From Comamonadaceae bacterium (GTDB lineage: Bacteria > Pseudomonadota > Gammaproteobacteria > Burkholderiales > Burkholderiaceae_C), in the NCBI GenBank assembly GCA_013297875.1, contig JAAFIW010000020.1, forward strand, positions 1 through 64,000: DNA of 64,000 nt, read 5' to 3'. Shown here piece after piece: positions 8,551-17,419 of the stretch. The notes below the pieces were generated by a model. That model ran no database searches. It worked only from the letters and a program-made list of their open reading frames with translations, and was not told the DNA's origin. A program made the translations under genes and the position numbers. Each line of letters begins with the position of its first letter. The first letter of the stretch is position 1.

Positions 8551-11500
8551 TCACCCCAGCTGCCGCGCCAGCAGCACCGCCGCATGCACCGCGTGGCGGG
8601 TACCGGTGCGCTGCGTGCCATCGGCAATCTGGTGTCTGCAACTGGTGCCGTCGGCTACCACGATGGCGTCGGGCTGGTTACGAATGGCGGGGAGCAACGT
8701 GAGCTCGGCCATTTGCATGGAAACGCTGTAGTGGCTGGCCTCGTAGCCAAAGCTGCCCGCCATGCCGCAGCAACTGCTCTCGATCAACTGCGGTTTGGCT
8801 CCAGGAATCAAGGCCAGCACGGCCATGATGGGCGAGACCGCGTCAAAGGCCTTCTGGTGGCAGTGGCCGTGCAGCAACATGAGTTTGTCGATCGGCTTGA
8901 GTTGTGACTTCAAGGTCTGAAGCCGCCCGGCAGCAGCCTCCCGGCCCAGGAACTCTTCAAACAGCAGCGCGTGTTGCGCCACCAGCTGCGCATCGGGGCC
9001 CAGGCCCATCACCAGCGCTTCGTCGCGCAAGGTCAGCAGGCAGCTGGGCTCCAGGCCGACGATGGGAATGCCCTTCTGGGCGTAGGGCAGTAGCTCGGCA
9101 ATCAGTTCACGCAGCTTGGCTTTGGCTTCATGGACCATGCCACTGGCTAGATACGTGCGGCCACAGCACAGCGCTTTGCCATCGCTTTTTGCTCCGTTTT
9201 TTGTAGCTGCTCCAACAGTAAATCCCTGGGCCTGTAGCACTTTTAGTGCTGAAAAGGCGTTTTCGGACTCAAAAAAGGCGTTGAAGGTGTCCACGAAGAG
9301 CACCACGGGTTGGGCAGCGTGCAGCACCTCGTCCCGGGTGGCCAGTTGCGGATGGGAATTCCAGAAGGTGTGGCGCTGCCATTGCGGCAGGCTGCGCTGC
9401 GCTGAAAAGCCCAACAGCTTTTCGCTTAAGTACGCCAGGCCGGGAATCTTGTCGCGCAGGTTGAGTAAGGGGGCCAGGCGCGCCGCCCAGGGGGCGTAGT
9501 CGGGTAGCCGGGCAACAAGCAAGTCTTTGAAGGTGTAGCCGTGTTTGGCCTTGTAGTGGTGCAAAAACTCCACCTTCATCTTGGCCATGTCCACACCGGT
9601 AGGGCAGTCGCGCTTGCAGCCTTTGCAGCCCACGCACAGATCCATGGCTTCGTGCACAGCTTGGCTGGCCAGGCCTTCATCGCCTAACTGCCCACTGAGC
9701 GCCAGCCGCAAGGTGTTCGCCCGCCCCCGCGTGAGGTGCTTTTCCTCGCGCGTGACGCGGTAGCTGGGGCACATGGTGCCGGCGTCGAACTTGCGGCAGT
9801 GGCCGTTGTTGTTGCACATCTCGGCCGCTTTGGCAAAGCCTTCGGCGGGGTCGCCGCCGGTGCCAGGCGCGGTGGTCTGCTCGGTGACAGGGTCGTTTTG
9901 CACGTTCCAGGCCGACCAGTCAAGCGCGGGCTTGAGCGGTATCACGCGGTAGCGGGGCGAATAGCGCATCAGGCGCGTGTCGTCCATCGCGGGCAGCGGG
10001 TTTTCGGGCGTGCTCACCATGCGGCCGGGGCACAGCAGCTGCGCCGGATCCAGGTACTGCTTGATGGCCTTGAAGGCGTCGTTGATACGGGGGCCAAACT
10101 GCCACGCAATCCACTCGCCTCGGCACAGGCCGTCGCCATGCTCGCCGCTGTAGGCACCTTTGTATTGGCGCACCAATTCGCTGGCTTCTTCAGCAATCTG
10201 GCGCATCTTCACAGCACCTTGCTGGCGCATGTCCAGAATCGGCCGCACATGCAGCGTGCCCACGCTGGCATGGGCATACCAGGTGCCACGCGAGCCGTGT
10301 TTGCGAAACACGTCGGTCAATGCGGCGGTGTAGTCGGCCAGGTTTTCCAGCGGCACGGCGCAGTCTTCAATAAAGCTCACCGGTTTGCCGTCGCCCTTCA
10401 GGCTCATCATGATGTTCAGGCCTGCTTTGCGAACCTCCCACAGGTTTTTCTGCTGGGCGTCGTCGGTCAGATTCACCACGCTGCCCGGCAGACCCAGATC
10501 GCCCATCAGCTCGGTTAACTGCTTCAGGTGCGGCAACAAATCAGCCTTGCTGGCACCCGAAAACTCCACCAGCAAAATCGCTTCGGGCTGGCCCATCAAG
10601 GCGGTGCGGATGGTGGGCGCAAACGCGGGGTTTTGCAGGCTCAGCTCGATCATGGTGCGATCGACCAGCTCCACCGCCGTCAGCGTGCCGCTGCCCAATT
10701 TCACAATGTGCTGGGCCGAGTCCATGGCCTGGTGAAACGTTGGAAAGTTCACCACGCCCAGCACCTTGGTGCGCGGCAGCTCGGCCAGTTTCAGCGTGAG
10801 CGACTGCGTCAGCCCCAGCGTGCCTTCGCTGCCGATGAACAGGTGGGCCAGGTTCACCGAGCCGTCGGCCGTGTAGGGCTTTTCGCTCTGGTTATCAAAG
10901 ATGTCCAGGTTGTAGCCGCCGACGCGGCGCATGACTGTGGGCCAGTGGGCTTGCAATTCGCCTTGCAAAGGCGTGGCCAGGTGCTTCACAAAATCGCCCA
11001 GCGCACGTGCCAACCCGCTACTTTTTTCATAGCTGCCCAAGCCCATTGGTTGAGCACGGGAGGTCAAAACCTCGATTCCCAGCACGTTGTGCACCATGTT
11101 TCCATAGGCAATGCTGCGTGAGCCACACGAGTTGTTGCCCGCCATGCCGCCCAGCGTGGCCTGCGCGCTGGTGGACACATCGACCGGGAACCACAGGCCA
11201 TGGGGTTTGAGTTGCGCGTTCAGGTGGTCCAGCACCAGGCCGGGCTCCACCGTCACCTGGCGGTTGGCCACGTCCAGGCTCAGCACGCGGCGCATGTGCT
11301 GGGTGTGGTCGATTACCAGGCCTGCGCCCACGGTTTGCCCGCACTGGCTGGTGCCGCCGCCACGCGGCACGATGGGTACTTTCAAATCGCGGCAAATGTC
11401 CAGCGCGGTGGCCACGTCTTGCGCGGTGGTGGGGCTGAACACGCCTACCGGCATTTGCTGGTAAATCGACGCATCGGTGGCGTAGCGGCCGCGGTCGGCG

Positions 11501-11607
11501 GGGGTGAAGAGCACCTGGCCCTGGGTTTCCTGGGCCAGGCGGCGCTGCAGTGTGGCGGCCACTTCGTTGAGGGTTTGGGCGATGTGAGGAGGCAAAGGTG
11601 CATTCAT
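8551..11607 (-). CDS. ydiJ: FAD-linked oxidase / Fe-S protein, YdiJ-like (D-2-hydroxyglutarate dehydrogenase type)
   Basis: 1018 residues, the same length as E. coli YdiJ. The order is: N-terminal FAD-binding PCMH domain (about 45-280, with VPRGGGTSQCGQTVG and GNNSCGSRSIAYGN), an FAD-oxidase C-terminal domain, a 4Fe-4S motif region (CVGCKGCKRDCPTG, about residue 660), and a C-terminal cysteine-rich CCG-type domain (HGHCHQKAF, SSCCGMAGSFGYE). Such enzymes oxidise D-2-hydroxy acids and pass electrons to the respiratory chain. Two segments are encoded by copies of the dispersed repeat: SRAQPMGLGSYEKSSG, and a stretch around GFTVGAATKNGAK. Its neighbour to the right is a GntR regulator read the same way. 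Confidence 0.88.
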   Translation of the reverse strand: MNAPLPPHIAQTLNEVAATLQRRLAQETQGQVLFTPADRGRYATDASIYQQMPVGVFSPTTAQDVATALDICRDLKVPIVPRGGGTSQCGQTVGAGLVIDHTQHMRRVLSLDVANRQVTVEPGLVLDHLNAQLKPHGLWFPVDVSTSAQATLGGMAGNNSCGSRSIAYGNMVHNVLGIEVLTSRAQPMGLGSYEKSSGLARALGDFVKHLATPLQGELQAHWPTVMRRVGGYNLDIFDNQSEKPYTADGSVNLAHLFIGSEGTLGLTQSLTLKLAELPRTKVLGVVNFPTFHQAMDSAQHIVKLGSGTLTAVELVDRTMIELSLQNPAFAPTIRTALMGQPEAILLVEFSGASKADLLPHLKQLTELMGDLGLPGSVVNLTDDAQQKNLWEVRKAGLNIMMSLKGDGKPVSFIEDCAVPLENLADYTAALTDVFRKHGSRGTWYAHASVGTLHVRPILDMRQQGAVKMRQIAEEASELVRQYKGAYSGEHGDGLCRGEWIAWQFGPRINDAFKAIKQYLDPAQLLCPGRMVSTPENPLPAMDDTRLMRYSPRYRVIPLKPALDWSAWNVQNDPVTEQTTAPGTGGDPAEGFAKAAEMCNNNGHCRKFDAGTMCPSYRVTREEKHLTRGRANTLRLALSGQLGDEGLASQAVHEAMDLCVGCKGCKRDCPTGVDMAKMKVEFLHHYKAKHGYTFKDLLVARLPDYAPWAARLAPLLNLRDKIPGLAYLSEKLLGFSAQRSLPQWQRHTFWNSHPQLATRDEVLHAAQPVVLFVDTFNAFFESENAFSALKVLQAQGFTVGAATKNGAKSDGKALCCGRTYLASGMVHEAKAKLRELIAELLPYAQKGIPIVGLEPSCLLTLRDEALVMGLGPDAQLVAQHALLFEEFLGREAAAGRLQTLKSQLKPIDKLMLLHGHCHQKAFDAVSPIMAVLALIPGAKPQLIESSCCGMAGSFGYEASHYSVSMQMAELTLLPAIRNQPDAIVVADGTSCRHQIADGTQRTGTRHAVHAAVLLARQLG
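9191..9242 (+). repeat. dispersed element copy inside ydiJ
   Basis: Head GCTCCGTTTTTTGTAGC, core TGCTCCAACA, then CTGGGCCTGTAGC. It is antisense to the gene and translated as QAQGFTVGAATKNGA, just before the CCGRT motif. Confidence 0.65.
11017..11070 (+). repeat. dispersed element copy inside ydiJ (second)
   Basis: Head GCTACTTTTTTCATAGC followed by TGCCCAAGCCCATTGG and a tail AGGTCAAAACC. It is antisense to the gene and translated as SRAQPMGLGSYEKSSG. Confidence 0.6.
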
Positions 11608-11620
11608 AAGACTTATCGCC

Positions 11621-11719
11621 CGTCATCCCCGCGCAGGCGGGGATCCAGACGCGAGGACTGAGCGGCCAGGAACTTCGGCATGACGCTGAGGTGGATTCCC
11701 GCCTTCGCGGGAATGACGG
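11621..11719. repeat. CGTCAT-type inverted repeat element
   Basis: Outer inverted arms CGTCATCCCCGC-GCAGGCGGGGATCC (left) and GGATTCCCGCC-TTCGCGGGAATGACG (right), each itself a hairpin, enclose ~45 bp. A sister copy lies at 24458-24554. It is a short non-coding dispersed element between ydiJ and the GntR gene. Confidence 0.7.
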
Positions 11720-11734
11720 AATTTGTGGTTTGCA

Positions 11735-12421
11735 TCACGCCTTCTTCATCGCCAGCTCAGACGAGCGCATCAACTCCACCACCACATCGCGCTTGTTGTG
11801 CAGGTGCTGCACCAGCACCGCACGCAGGCCGGCGGCATCGCGGGCATCGAGCGCCTGCACCATCTGGTCGTGCTCTTTCACGGCGCGCTTCCATTTGGCG
11901 TCGTCCTGGTTGGAGCGAAAGCGCAGCGCTTGCAGGCGGGCATTGACCTGGTTGTAAGTGGCCTGCAGCACCGGGTTGGCGGCGGCGGCGTTGATGTGGC
12001 GGTGAATCTGCGCATTGAGCCGGTAGTAAGCCGGCAGATCGCGCCGGGTGTGAGCAGCCAGCATCTCGAAGTGCAGCGCCTTGATCTCGGACAGCTGGTC
12101 GGGCGTGATGCGTTGCGCCGCCAGTTCGCCCGACTGGCCCTCCAGCCCCGCAATCACTTCAAAGGTGTTGAGCACGTCCTGCTCGGACAGCAGCACGGCC
12201 ACCGCGCCGCGGTTAGGCAGCAGCTCCACCAGGCCCTCGGCGGCGAGCATTTTGATGGCTTCACGCAGCGGCGTGCGCGAGACCTGCAGGCGTTCGCTGA
12301 GCTCGCGTTCGTTCAGCTTGGCGCCGGGTGCCACGGTGCCCTGCACCAGCATGTCGCGCAGGCGCTCAGCCACCTGGTGGTGCAGCGCGGCGCGGGGAAT
12401 GGAGATGATTTCAGCGGTCAT
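11735..12421 (-). CDS. GntR family (FCD subfamily) transcriptional regulator
   Basis: 228 residues from the ATG at 12421. An N-terminal winged helix-turn-helix (QVAERLRDML, NERELSERLQVSRTPLREA) is followed by an all-helical FCD effector domain. The gene is divergent from the class V aminotransferase. The 141-bp gap holds two near-identical dyads ATTTTG-TATG-CAAAA(T), one at each end, matching the kind of site FCD regulators bind. Autoregulation and control of the aminotransferase are likely. The effector is unknown, perhaps a hydroxy- or amino-acid metabolite given the neighbours. Confidence 0.9.
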   Translation of the reverse strand: MTAEIISIPRAALHHQVAERLRDMLVQGTVAPGAKLNERELSERLQVSRTPLREAIKMLAAEGLVELLPNRGAVAVLLSEQDVLNTFEVIAGLEGQSGELAAQRITPDQLSEIKALHFEMLAAHTRRDLPAYYRLNAQIHRHINAAAANPVLQATYNQVNARLQALRFRSNQDDAKWKRAVKEHDQMVQALDARDAAGLRAVLVQHLHNKRDVVVELMRSSELAMKKA

Positions 12422-12427
12422 GAAACT

Positions 12428-12443
12428 ATTTTGTATGCAAAAT
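12428..12443. promoter_or_regulatory. GntR operator-like dyad 1
   Basis: ATTTTG-TATG-CAAAAT, a perfect 6-bp inverted repeat, lies 7 bp upstream of the GntR start codon. Confidence 0.65.
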
Positions 12444-12502
12444 AACGGTTCGTCAACCCACGGAAATATCCAAAAATAAAATGAAACCCGATTGACAAAC
12501 GT

Positions 12503-12520
12503 ATTTTGTATGCAAAAAAT
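12503..12520. promoter_or_regulatory. GntR operator-like dyad 2 at the aminotransferase promoter
   Basis: ATTTTG-TATG-CAAAAA repeats the dyad at 12428 after 75 bp. A TTGACA hexamer at 12492-12497 is immediately upstream, so a repressor bound here would sit within a rightward promoter. Confidence 0.6.
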
Positions 12521-12562
12521 AAAGCTTGCTGCAAAAATCCACCCACCCACTGCGGAGCTCCG

Positions 12563-13813
12563 ATGCTGAACCTGGACTTTCACCCCACTGGCCGTCACTT
12601 TCTGCAAATTCCTGGCCCCTCGCCCGTGCCAGACCGCGTGCTACGGGCCATGAGCCTGCCCACCATTGACCACCGTGGGCCCGAGTTTGGTGCCCTGGGC
12701 TTGCAGGTGCTGGGCAAGGTCAAGCAGATCTTTCAAACCCGGCACCCGGTGGTGATTTACCCGGCCTCGGGCACCGGTGCCTGGGAGGCCGCGCTGACCA
12801 ATGTGTGCAGCCCGGGTGACCATTTGCTGATGTATGAAACCGGCCATTTCGCCTGGTTGTGGCAGCAAATGGCCAAGCGCCTGGGCCTGGTGCCAGAGGT
12901 CATCGCGCTGCCCGGCACCTGCGCTGCCACCGGCTTGCCCAACAGCTGGCGCCACGGCGTCCAGGCTGATTTGATTGAGGCGCGACTCAAAGCAGACACC
13001 GCCCATCAAATCAAAGCCGTGTGCGTGGTGCACAACGAAACCTCCACCGGCGTGACCAGCCACATCGCCGCAGTGCGCCGCGCCATCGATGCGACCAAGC
13101 ACCCCGCGCTGCTGCTGGTCGACACCATCAGCGGCCTGGCCAGCGCCGACTACCAGCACGATGCCTGGGGCGTGGACGTGACCGTCAGCGGCAGCCAAAA
13201 GGGCTTGATGCTGCCGCCCGGCATCAGCTTCAACGCCCTCTCGCCCAAGGCGCTGGAGATGAGCAAACACGCCACGCTGCCCACAGCCTTTTGGGCCTGG
13301 GACGAGATTGTGGAAATGAACAAATCCGGCTACTGGCCCTACACGCCCAACACCAACTTGCTCTACGGCCTGAATGAAGCCTGCGACATGCTGCTGGACA
13401 CCCGCCACGGCGGCTTGCCAATGACCTTTGCCCGCCACCACCGCTGGGCCGAGGGCGTGCGCAGCGCCGTCAAGGCCTGGGGCCTGGCGATTCAGTGTGC
13501 CGACGCGGCGGTGTATTCCCCGGTGCTCACCGGTGTGGTGATGCCGCAGGGCGTGGACGCCGACGCCGTGCGCAAGCTGATCTACGAGCGCTTTGACTGC
13601 TCACTGGGCACCGGCCTGTCCAAGGTCAAAGGCCGCATGTTCCGCATTGGCCATTTGGGCGACTGCAACGACCTGACCTTGATGGCGGCCCTGGCCGGCT
13701 GCGAAATGGGCTTGAAGTTGGCGGGCGTGAAGCTGCACGGCAGCGGCGTGCAGGCTGCGATGGATTACTTCAGCGCGCATGCCGCGCCGGTGGCACTGGC
13801 CAAAGCGGCTTGA
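12563..13813 (+). CDS. class V aminotransferase, serine/alanine-glyoxylate type
   Basis: 416 residues from the ATG at 12563. It is a fold-type I PLP enzyme of the alanine/serine-glyoxylate aminotransferase family. The N-terminal QIPGPSPVPDRVLRAM, the glycine-rich YPASGTGAWEAAL, the DTISGLAS cofactor region and the PLP-lysine motif SGSQKGLM are all visible, as is WPYTPNTNLLYGL, typical of serine-glyoxylate enzymes. It would transfer an amino group to glyoxylate, linking glycine/serine and C2 metabolism. Divergent from its likely GntR regulator and followed by a TctC-type receptor, it fits a small acid-uptake and assimilation unit. Confidence 0.85.
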   Translation: MLNLDFHPTGRHFLQIPGPSPVPDRVLRAMSLPTIDHRGPEFGALGLQVLGKVKQIFQTRHPVVIYPASGTGAWEAALTNVCSPGDHLLMYETGHFAWLWQQMAKRLGLVPEVIALPGTCAATGLPNSWRHGVQADLIEARLKADTAHQIKAVCVVHNETSTGVTSHIAAVRRAIDATKHPALLLVDTISGLASADYQHDAWGVDVTVSGSQKGLMLPPGISFNALSPKALEMSKHATLPTAFWAWDEIVEMNKSGYWPYTPNTNLLYGLNEACDMLLDTRHGGLPMTFARHHRWAEGVRSAVKAWGLAIQCADAAVYSPVLTGVVMPQGVDADAVRKLIYERFDCSLGTGLSKVKGRMFRIGHLGDCNDLTLMAALAGCEMGLKLAGVKLHGSGVQAAMDYFSAHAAPVALAKAA

Positions 13814-13846
13814 AGGAAAGATCATGGCCGACGCGCGCCGCTGTTT

Positions 13847-13960
13847 TACTCCTTCCCCCGCTGGGGGAAGGCGGGGATGGGGGCATGAGCACTGCAACGG
13901 TTTGCCAGCGTTATCACGCCGCATGCCCCCATCCCAACCTTCCCCCAGCGGGGGAAGGAG
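13847..13960. repeat. GC-rich inverted repeat element
   Basis: The left arm (ACTCCTTCCCCCGCTGGGGG, then GGGGATGGGGGCATG) and the right arm (CATGCCCCCATCCC, then CCCCCAGCGGGGGAAGGAG) are inverted copies with ~40 bp between them. Each arm also has an inner palindrome. The element is the same family as those at 2169 and 27166. Confidence 0.8.
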
Positions 13961-13972
13961 CCATGCGATTCA

Positions 13973-14034
13973 CTATAAAAATAATAGCTGCTTGAGCAAT
14001 AAATCTCTGGGCTGACAGCCTGTTTCGTTCAATT
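13973..14034 (+). repeat. dispersed TGCTTGAGCA element, intergenic copy
   Basis: A well-preserved copy: ACTATAAAAATAATAGC, TGCTTGAGCA, then CTGGGCTGACAGCC and a T-rich tail. It is directly after the GC-rich inverted repeat and just upstream of the TctC gene. Confidence 0.85.
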
Positions 14035-14048
14035 TCTGGAGACAAACC

Positions 14049-15041
14049 ATGCAACGAAGAACCCTTTTCACCGCCAGCGCCGCCGCCACCGCCTGCCTGG
14101 CCGTACCCGCGCTGCGCGCACAAACCCTGCCCAATGGCCCGATCAAAATCATCGTGGGCTTTCCACCCGGTGGTGGCACCGATGCGCTGGCCCGGGTGGT
14201 GGGCATCAAGCTGCAAACGATGTGGAACAAAACCGTCATCGTTGAAAACAAGGCCGGTGCCGCTGGCGTGATTGCGGCTGATTTCGTCAGCAAGCAAGCG
14301 CCCGATGGCAACACCTTGTTGATGGCCCACATCAACAGCCATGCGCTGGGCCCCGCGCTGAACAGCGTGGGCTCGGGCATCAAGCTGGGCTACGACGCAG
14401 CCAAAGACTTCTCACCCATCAGCATGGTCGGCATCACGCCCAACCTGCTGGTGTGCAACACCGCCCAACCCGCTAAAACCGTGGCCGAGGTGGTGGCCCT
14501 GTGCAAGGCCAACCCCGGCAAAATCAGCTTTGCCAGCGCCGGTGGCGGCTCGGCCCAGCACTTTGCGCTGGAGATGTTCAAGCTGCAAGGAAAACTGTTT
14601 GCGCTGCACATCCCTTACCGCGGCTCTGGCCCGGCGCTGACCGATCTGATTGGCGGCCAAGTGAACTACTGCTTTGAAACCATGACCTCGGCCACCCCAC
14701 ACGTCAAAAGCGGTAAAGCCATTGCCATCGCCCAAACCCGCCTGAAACGCGCCAAAGGCCACCCTAATGTGCCCACCATGAACGAGTCCGGCTTCAAAGA
14801 CTTCGAAGCCACCGTCTGGTACGGCCTGATGGGCCCCGGCAAACTCCCCACCGCCATGGCGCAGCGCATGAATGAAGACGTGAACACGGTGCTGGCCATG
14901 CCCGATGTGCAGGAAAAAATGGATCAATTCGGCGCCGAAGACGGCGGCGGCAGCATCCAGAAATTTGCCGACTTCATTGCGGCCGAGCAGAAGAAGTGGG
15001 CTGTCGTAGCAAAGGCGGCGGGGGTGAAGGCGGACGGGTGA
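14049..15041 (+). CDS. tripartite tricarboxylate transporter substrate-binding protein (Bug/TctC family)
   Basis: 330 residues with a Tat/Sec-like signal peptide (MQRRTLFTASAAATACLAV..ALRAQ). The family hallmark IIVGFPPGGGTDALAR follows, with further conserved segments such as AAPDFVSKQAPDG-type and FASAGGGSAQHFALEM. Bug proteins are periplasmic receptors for carboxylates and related small molecules, often encoded away from their membrane partners, as here. The ligand cannot be read from sequence. Position after the aminotransferase suggests an organic acid feeding that step. Confidence 0.88.
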   Translation: MQRRTLFTASAAATACLAVPALRAQTLPNGPIKIIVGFPPGGGTDALARVVGIKLQTMWNKTVIVENKAGAAGVIAADFVSKQAPDGNTLLMAHINSHALGPALNSVGSGIKLGYDAAKDFSPISMVGITPNLLVCNTAQPAKTVAEVVALCKANPGKISFASAGGGSAQHFALEMFKLQGKLFALHIPYRGSGPALTDLIGGQVNYCFETMTSATPHVKSGKAIAIAQTRLKRAKGHPNVPTMNESGFKDFEATVWYGLMGPGKLPTAMAQRMNEDVNTVLAMPDVQEKMDQFGAEDGGGSIQKFADFIAAEQKKWAVVAKAAGVKADG

Positions 15042-15103
15042 TCAGCCCGCAGGTTTGTCATTCGCGCGAGCCCCTTTTGGCGCGGGCATATCTATACGAA
15101 CCG

Positions 15104-17419
15104 CTACCCGCGCAAGCTGTTCTGCATGGCCGCCTTGGCCACCTCGTCAAAGGCCTGATCGACCACATGGCGATCCGACACCACTTTCACCAGGCCTTGC
15201 AGCCGCAGCCGATCCAGCGTGCGCTTGGACATGGAATGCGCCGTGCCCGTAAGCGATGTAAACATGAACAAGGTGCCATGCGGGCTGGCCCAGGTCAGCT
15301 GGGCGCGTATCCACTTGCCCTCGGCCTGTAGTTCGATCCAGGCACCGGTCTGCAACTCGGCTACCGCCACGGGCTCGGGCGTCTGGGGCTCGGGCGCAGC
15401 AAAGTCTGCGACAGACATGTCGTGCGGTAGCGCCAGGTCTTGCGCCAGGTAGCCTGAATCCACCGCCTCCTTGTCGGCCAGCCAGGGATTGACAAGCGCG
15501 GGCAAAGGCGCAGGCGCGGCGGCCTCAACCGGCAGCGCGGCAGGTGGCTCCTGGTCGGCAGAACTGCTTGTTTCAGGGGCACCCACAGCATCGGGCTCGG
15601 GCTCAGCGGCCTCAACACCCTCAAGCGATTCCAGGGGCATCAAGCGCTGCGACATAGAGTCGTCCTCAGCGCCAGCAACCGGCTTGCCTTCATCCAGAAT
15701 GGTTTGGTGAATGATCACCAGACCATCAAAAAACCGCTCGGTCAGCTCCGGCGGGTATTCGATATGGCTCAAGCCTTCGCGCAGACTGGCCAGCAAACCC
15801 GGCACCATCTCGGCCAGCTGCTGGCGATTACGCCGGGCGGTCTTTTGGTGAATGCTCCACAGCAGGTCTTGCACCAGGGCGTTGTATCCGCCGGGGTCTT
15901 CGCTGCCGTCGCGCGGGTTCAGGCGCGCATGGGCCACCACCTGCGCCCACGAGCCTTTGATGAAGTCGGCCACAAATGCCGGCACCTCACGCCCTTCAAA
16001 CAGCTGCGTGTAACCAACCGCCAGATGCTGCGCCAGCAGGTTGCGCTGCTCGGCCTGCACCAGCGCACGTGCCCCCTCTTCGCGCTTGGCCACCAGGGCC
16101 TGATCCAGGTGCTTCCACTCGGCTTCCAGGTCTTCCACCGCCAGAATGAAATATTCGGCCGTGTGGGGCTTGCTGTTCAACTCGGTCATGGCTTCCTGCA
16201 CGCCGGCCAGGAAACGATGACAGCCCTCATCGTTGACCGAAACATAGCCCAGGCTTCGCTGAGTGATGCGGTCCAGAAACACACGCGCCGGGTGTTTGCG
16301 GTCGCTGAAAAAACGCGAGTCGCTCTGGCACAGCGACAGCAGCACTGGCTCGAAATCGCGCAGTTGCTCGCGCAGTGGTGCCAGCAAACGTGCATCTTTG
16401 GCCAGGTTGTCCACCATCAGACGCACCACTTCTTCACCCAACTGATGACCTATGGGTTTCACCACCGGCTTGTCGCGCAAGGTACCACGTGGCACAGGCG
16501 GCGGCGTGGGCGGTGCCACGCGGCCCCGCTTTTCCAGGCGCTGCACCATGGCGTCCACCTGCTTGAGGTCTTGCAAGGCCACGAGCGACGCTGGCATGGT
16601 GTGCAAAAACTCACCGGCACCGGGCGCGCGGGCTGCACTGTCGAAGTCGCCGGCCAGCAAACGGCGCAGTTTGTCCAGCGTGAGCAGGGTTTTGGCCACC
16701 GAATCGGCCACCGACGCATTGGTGGCCAAAGCCGTTCCCATCGCCGTCTTGCCACCCAGCGGAACAGCAGGCTCGACCCCACTGGACAGCAGCCAATCCA
16801 CCAACTCCCGGTAGATTTTGGACAGGCGAATGCCCAGCAAGCCCGAGGCAGGTGTGATCAGGGCTTCGCGCGACTCGGTGCTGGCCACCAACTCCTGCAG
16901 GGCTGCCTGCAGCGCCCGCACAAAAATCTCCGGGCGCAGCGGGTTCAAACCCGGTTGCACGGTGCGCCAGCCCAGCAGCGTGCTCATCAAGGCATCCAGC
17001 GGGGCCAGCGTGTCGCTGACGGCCAGCTCCACTTCCTGCTGGGCGCGCGCAATCTCGATGCTCTGGTTCAGCTCGGCATCTTCAAATAGCTGGATGTTTT
17101 CAAAACGCAGCGACTGCTGGTCGTAAACCTCCCGGCCACCCCGCTCAAACATCACGCGCCGCAAATGCGTGCCAAAGGTCTGTTGGGCCTGACTGGCGTT
17201 GCGCGCCAACAGGTCGACGGCCATTTTGATGCCGGGGTGCTGCAGCCCGTCGATGCGGCGGTTTCCGGTCTGTTTCAAGGCCAGCTGCAGCGCATTGATG
17301 ATGTCGCCCATCATCGGCGGAGCATGTTGCAGCACCGTTTCCAGACAGTCGTTCAGACTGGGCTGAGTGGCCTGCGCATCACCGGCTACGCCAAGCCGCA
17401 GCTTCAAAAGTTTCGCCAT
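15104..17419 (-). CDS. DUF1631 family protein
   Basis: 771 residues resembling the DUF1631 family, which is common in beta- and gammaproteobacteria and has no established function. The long helical body starts with CLETVLQHAPPMMGDIINAL. An acidic/proline linker (about 575-660) precedes a C-terminal segment ending in LQGLVKVVSDRHVVDQAFDEV. The C-terminal part resembles a small beta domain (GAWIELQAEGKWIRAQLTW) of the PilZ-like kind seen in family members, but that is inference. It is transcribed away from rhlE. Confidence 0.75.
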   Translation of the reverse strand: MAKLLKLRLGVAGDAQATQPSLNDCLETVLQHAPPMMGDIINALQLALKQTGNRRIDGLQHPGIKMAVDLLARNASQAQQTFGTHLRRVMFERGGREVYDQQSLRFENIQLFEDAELNQSIEIARAQQEVELAVSDTLAPLDALMSTLLGWRTVQPGLNPLRPEIFVRALQAALQELVASTESREALITPASGLLGIRLSKIYRELVDWLLSSGVEPAVPLGGKTAMGTALATNASVADSVAKTLLTLDKLRRLLAGDFDSAARAPGAGEFLHTMPASLVALQDLKQVDAMVQRLEKRGRVAPPTPPPVPRGTLRDKPVVKPIGHQLGEEVVRLMVDNLAKDARLLAPLREQLRDFEPVLLSLCQSDSRFFSDRKHPARVFLDRITQRSLGYVSVNDEGCHRFLAGVQEAMTELNSKPHTAEYFILAVEDLEAEWKHLDQALVAKREEGARALVQAEQRNLLAQHLAVGYTQLFEGREVPAFVADFIKGSWAQVVAHARLNPRDGSEDPGGYNALVQDLLWSIHQKTARRNRQQLAEMVPGLLASLREGLSHIEYPPELTERFFDGLVIIHQTILDEGKPVAGAEDDSMSQRLMPLESLEGVEAAEPEPDAVGAPETSSSADQEPPAALPVEAAAPAPLPALVNPWLADKEAVDSGYLAQDLALPHDMSVADFAAPEPQTPEPVAVAELQTGAWIELQAEGKWIRAQLTWASPHGTLFMFTSLTGTAHSMSKRTLDRLRLQGLVKVVSDRHVVDQAFDEVAKAAMQNSLRG

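Noticed and set aside
15704-17089. Long rightward open frame opposite the DUF1631 gene
   Set aside because: Composition (His/Gln/Arg-rich) is that of an antisense frame in high-GC DNA; the DUF1631 protein is coherent.
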